Translations under genes and position numbers: made by a program
Notes under the pieces: model-generated
Told to the model about the DNA's origin: nothing
The model's database searches: none
What the model saw: only the letters and a program-made list of their open reading frames with translations
Assembly (NCBI GenBank): GCA_965365465.1
Contig: CBDUBU010000166.1
Location: 1-8,669, forward strand
Direction: 5' to 3'
Source: CBDUBU01 sp965365465
GTDB lineage: Bacteria > Bacteroidota > Rhodothermia > Rhodothermales > DASSAV01
Length of the DNA stretch: 8,669 bases
Shown: in pieces, positions 7,826 to 8,669 of the stretch
Position numbering within the stretch: the stretch's first letter is position 1
Layout: the number at the start of each line of letters is the position of its first letter

Positions 7826-8284
7826 CTAGCGCTCTACCGTTATGGCCGGCCCATATACGATGCCTTCTTCCAGTCCCAGCGCCCGCGCCCGTTCGTAAAT
7901 GACGGTGGGGCCCGTAGCATGGTCGAACTCCCCTTTCAGCCGGTTGTATTTCAGGTGCAAACGCAGGTTGTCCCGCCGGAGGGACTGCAGTTCTCCGAGC
8001 GTCGCCTGCGTCGCCTGCACGTGTCCCACATAGAGCAGGACCGCCGCCGCAAACGCGAGCACGAGCAGCGCAAACCTCCCCGTCGAAACCCGGTCGAACA
8101 GGCCCGCCGTGCGGGCGGCTCCAGCCTCCGGCTCCACGGCCCCGGCGGCCAGCGCATCCCAACCTGGCAGCTTTACCGTTCCGGATGCGGGCGCTTTCCG
8201 GCGCGTCGGCCGCTGGCGTCTGGCGCTGCCCGTCCCTTCAGGCCGGGAAGCGCGGCGTGTTTTTTCTGCAAATGAAACAGGCAT
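7826..8284 (-). CDS. ftsL: FtsL-like bitopic division protein
   Basis: FtsL is a small single-pass membrane protein that joins FtsB/DivIC-type partners and activates the FtsW-FtsI synthase. The 152-residue product has a cytoplasmic tail of about 69 residues rich in Arg, Lys, Pro and Ala. One membrane helix follows at about 70-88 (FALLVLAFAAAVLLYVG), then a periplasmic segment with coiled-coil character (about 92-120, including LGELQSLRRDNLRLHLKYNRL). The C-terminal part, YERARALGLEEG (130-141), resembles the ARxLGL-like end usual in FtsL and FtsB. The family is poorly conserved, so the call rests on topology, size and position between rsmH and ftsI. A generic septum-formation-initiator (FtsB/DivIC type) is the alternative name. 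The tail is longer than in the enterobacterial protein (about 37 residues). ATG at 8284 is 6 nt after the rsmH stop, suggesting translational coupling. Confidence 0.88.
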   Translation of the reverse strand: MPVSFAEKTRRASRPEGTGSARRQRPTRRKAPASGTVKLPGWDALAAGAVEPEAGAARTAGLFDRVSTGRFALLVLAFAAAVLLYVGHVQATQATLGELQSLRRDNLRLHLKYNRLKGEFDHATGPTVIYERARALGLEEGIVYGPAITVER

Positions 8285-8290
8285 GGCAAA

Positions 8291-8669
8291 TCACTTCTGG
8301 TTTCCGGCAGCCGTTGCCGGGCCGTCCGGCACGCGCTCGGCGATGCGCAGGCGCGCGCTCCGGGCGCGTGGGTTCTCCCGCACTTCGTCGTCGTCCGGGG
8401 CGACCGGCTTGCGCGTGATCTCCTTCCACGGCGTCAGCAGGTTGCCATAGAAGTCGCGCACCGGCTTGCCTTCGAGATTGCCGTACCGGAAGAACCGCTT
8501 CACCCGGCGGTCTTCGAGCGAGTGGTAGCTGATCACCGCCGCGCGCCCGCCCGGCCTGAGCAGGCCCGGCGCCGCCGCGAGCGCCTGCTCCAGCATCTCG
8601 ATCTCCGCGTTGACAACGATCCGGATCGCCTGGAACACGCGGGACAGCGTCTTGACCGCTTCCGGCCCC
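8291..8669 (-). CDS. rsmH: RsmH (MraW), 16S rRNA cytosine-1402 N4-methyltransferase (C-terminal part, cut by window edge)
   Basis: RsmH is a SAM-dependent enzyme that methylates N4 of C1402 in the decoding centre of 16S rRNA and commonly sits at the head of dcw clusters. The last 125 residues are present, out of a usual 300-310. Recognisable blocks are KTLSRVFQAIRIVVN at the window edge, LRPGGRAAVISYHSLEDRRVKRFFR, and the closing NPRARSARLRIAERV. The stretch between them (GNLEGKPVRDFYGN, then TPWKEITRK) follows the pattern I associate with Bacteroidota RsmH, which is the main lineage clue in this window. The frame is open through the right edge. The true start, the SAM-binding N-terminal half, and any mraZ before it lie outside. 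A GTG at 8638 is an internal valine codon, not the start. Confidence 0.97.
   Translation of the reverse strand, partial: GPEAVKTLSRVFQAIRIVVNAEIEMLEQALAAAPGLLRPGGRAAVISYHSLEDRRVKRFFRYGNLEGKPVRDFYGNLLTPWKEITRKPVAPDDDEVRENPRARSARLRIAERVPDGPATAAGNQK

Noticed and set aside
7806..8162. An N-terminal extension of ftsI of 119 residues
   Set aside because: The extension lies over ftsL in another frame, is Gly/Arg-rich, and would push the FtsI membrane anchor deep into the protein. The ATG at 7805 has a Shine-Dalgarno-like site.
1..8669. A hidden novel system such as defence, mobile element, toxin-antitoxin or CRISPR
   Set aside because: Every stretch is accounted for by standard dcw genes with gaps below 50 nt. 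No extra gene, inverted repeat pair, spacer array or change in composition was seen.

Overview
The window is a contiguous piece of a bacterial division and cell wall (dcw) cluster, read entirely from the minus strand. In transcription order, from the right edge to the left edge, the genes are: 3' part of rsmH, ftsL, ftsI (with C-terminal PASTA domains), murE, mraY, murD, ftsW, and the 5' part of murG. Coding density is nearly complete. The gaps between genes are 6, 20, 25, 40, 24, 46 and 13 nt, no neighbours overlap, and there is no gene-free stretch above 50 nt. I see no internal promoter, no convincing terminator, and no RNA gene, mobile element or CRISPR array, so the genes are probably transcribed as one unit that starts beyond the right edge and continues past the left edge.

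The DNA is GC-rich by eye. Several signals point to a GC-rich member of the Bacteroidota/Rhodothermota side of the tree: an RsmH tail with the spacing and wording usual in Bacteroidota, a division transpeptidase with C-terminal PASTA domains, mostly absent or weak Shine-Dalgarno sites with A/T-rich leaders, and no murF between murE and mraY. This placement is an inference from motifs remembered from these families, and no alignment was run. MurE carries the DNPR signature, so the peptidoglycan is expected to contain meso-diaminopimelate.

The genes form one pathway. MurD and MurE build the UDP-MurNAc peptide in the cytoplasm. MraY places it on undecaprenyl phosphate and MurG adds GlcNAc to make lipid II. 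FtsW polymerises the glycan at the septum, and FtsI cross-links it. FtsL is the bitopic scaffold that links the synthase pair to the divisome. RsmH is an rRNA methyltransferase that commonly heads this cluster.

All complete genes look intact, with full catalytic motifs. I found no previously undescribed system. The points worth a second look are small: an exact 21-nt repeat inside the two PASTA domains, the missing murF, a tandem 7-nt repeat over the ftsW stop and murG leader, a five-codon mini-ORF that ends on the ftsI start, and a long basic FtsL tail.
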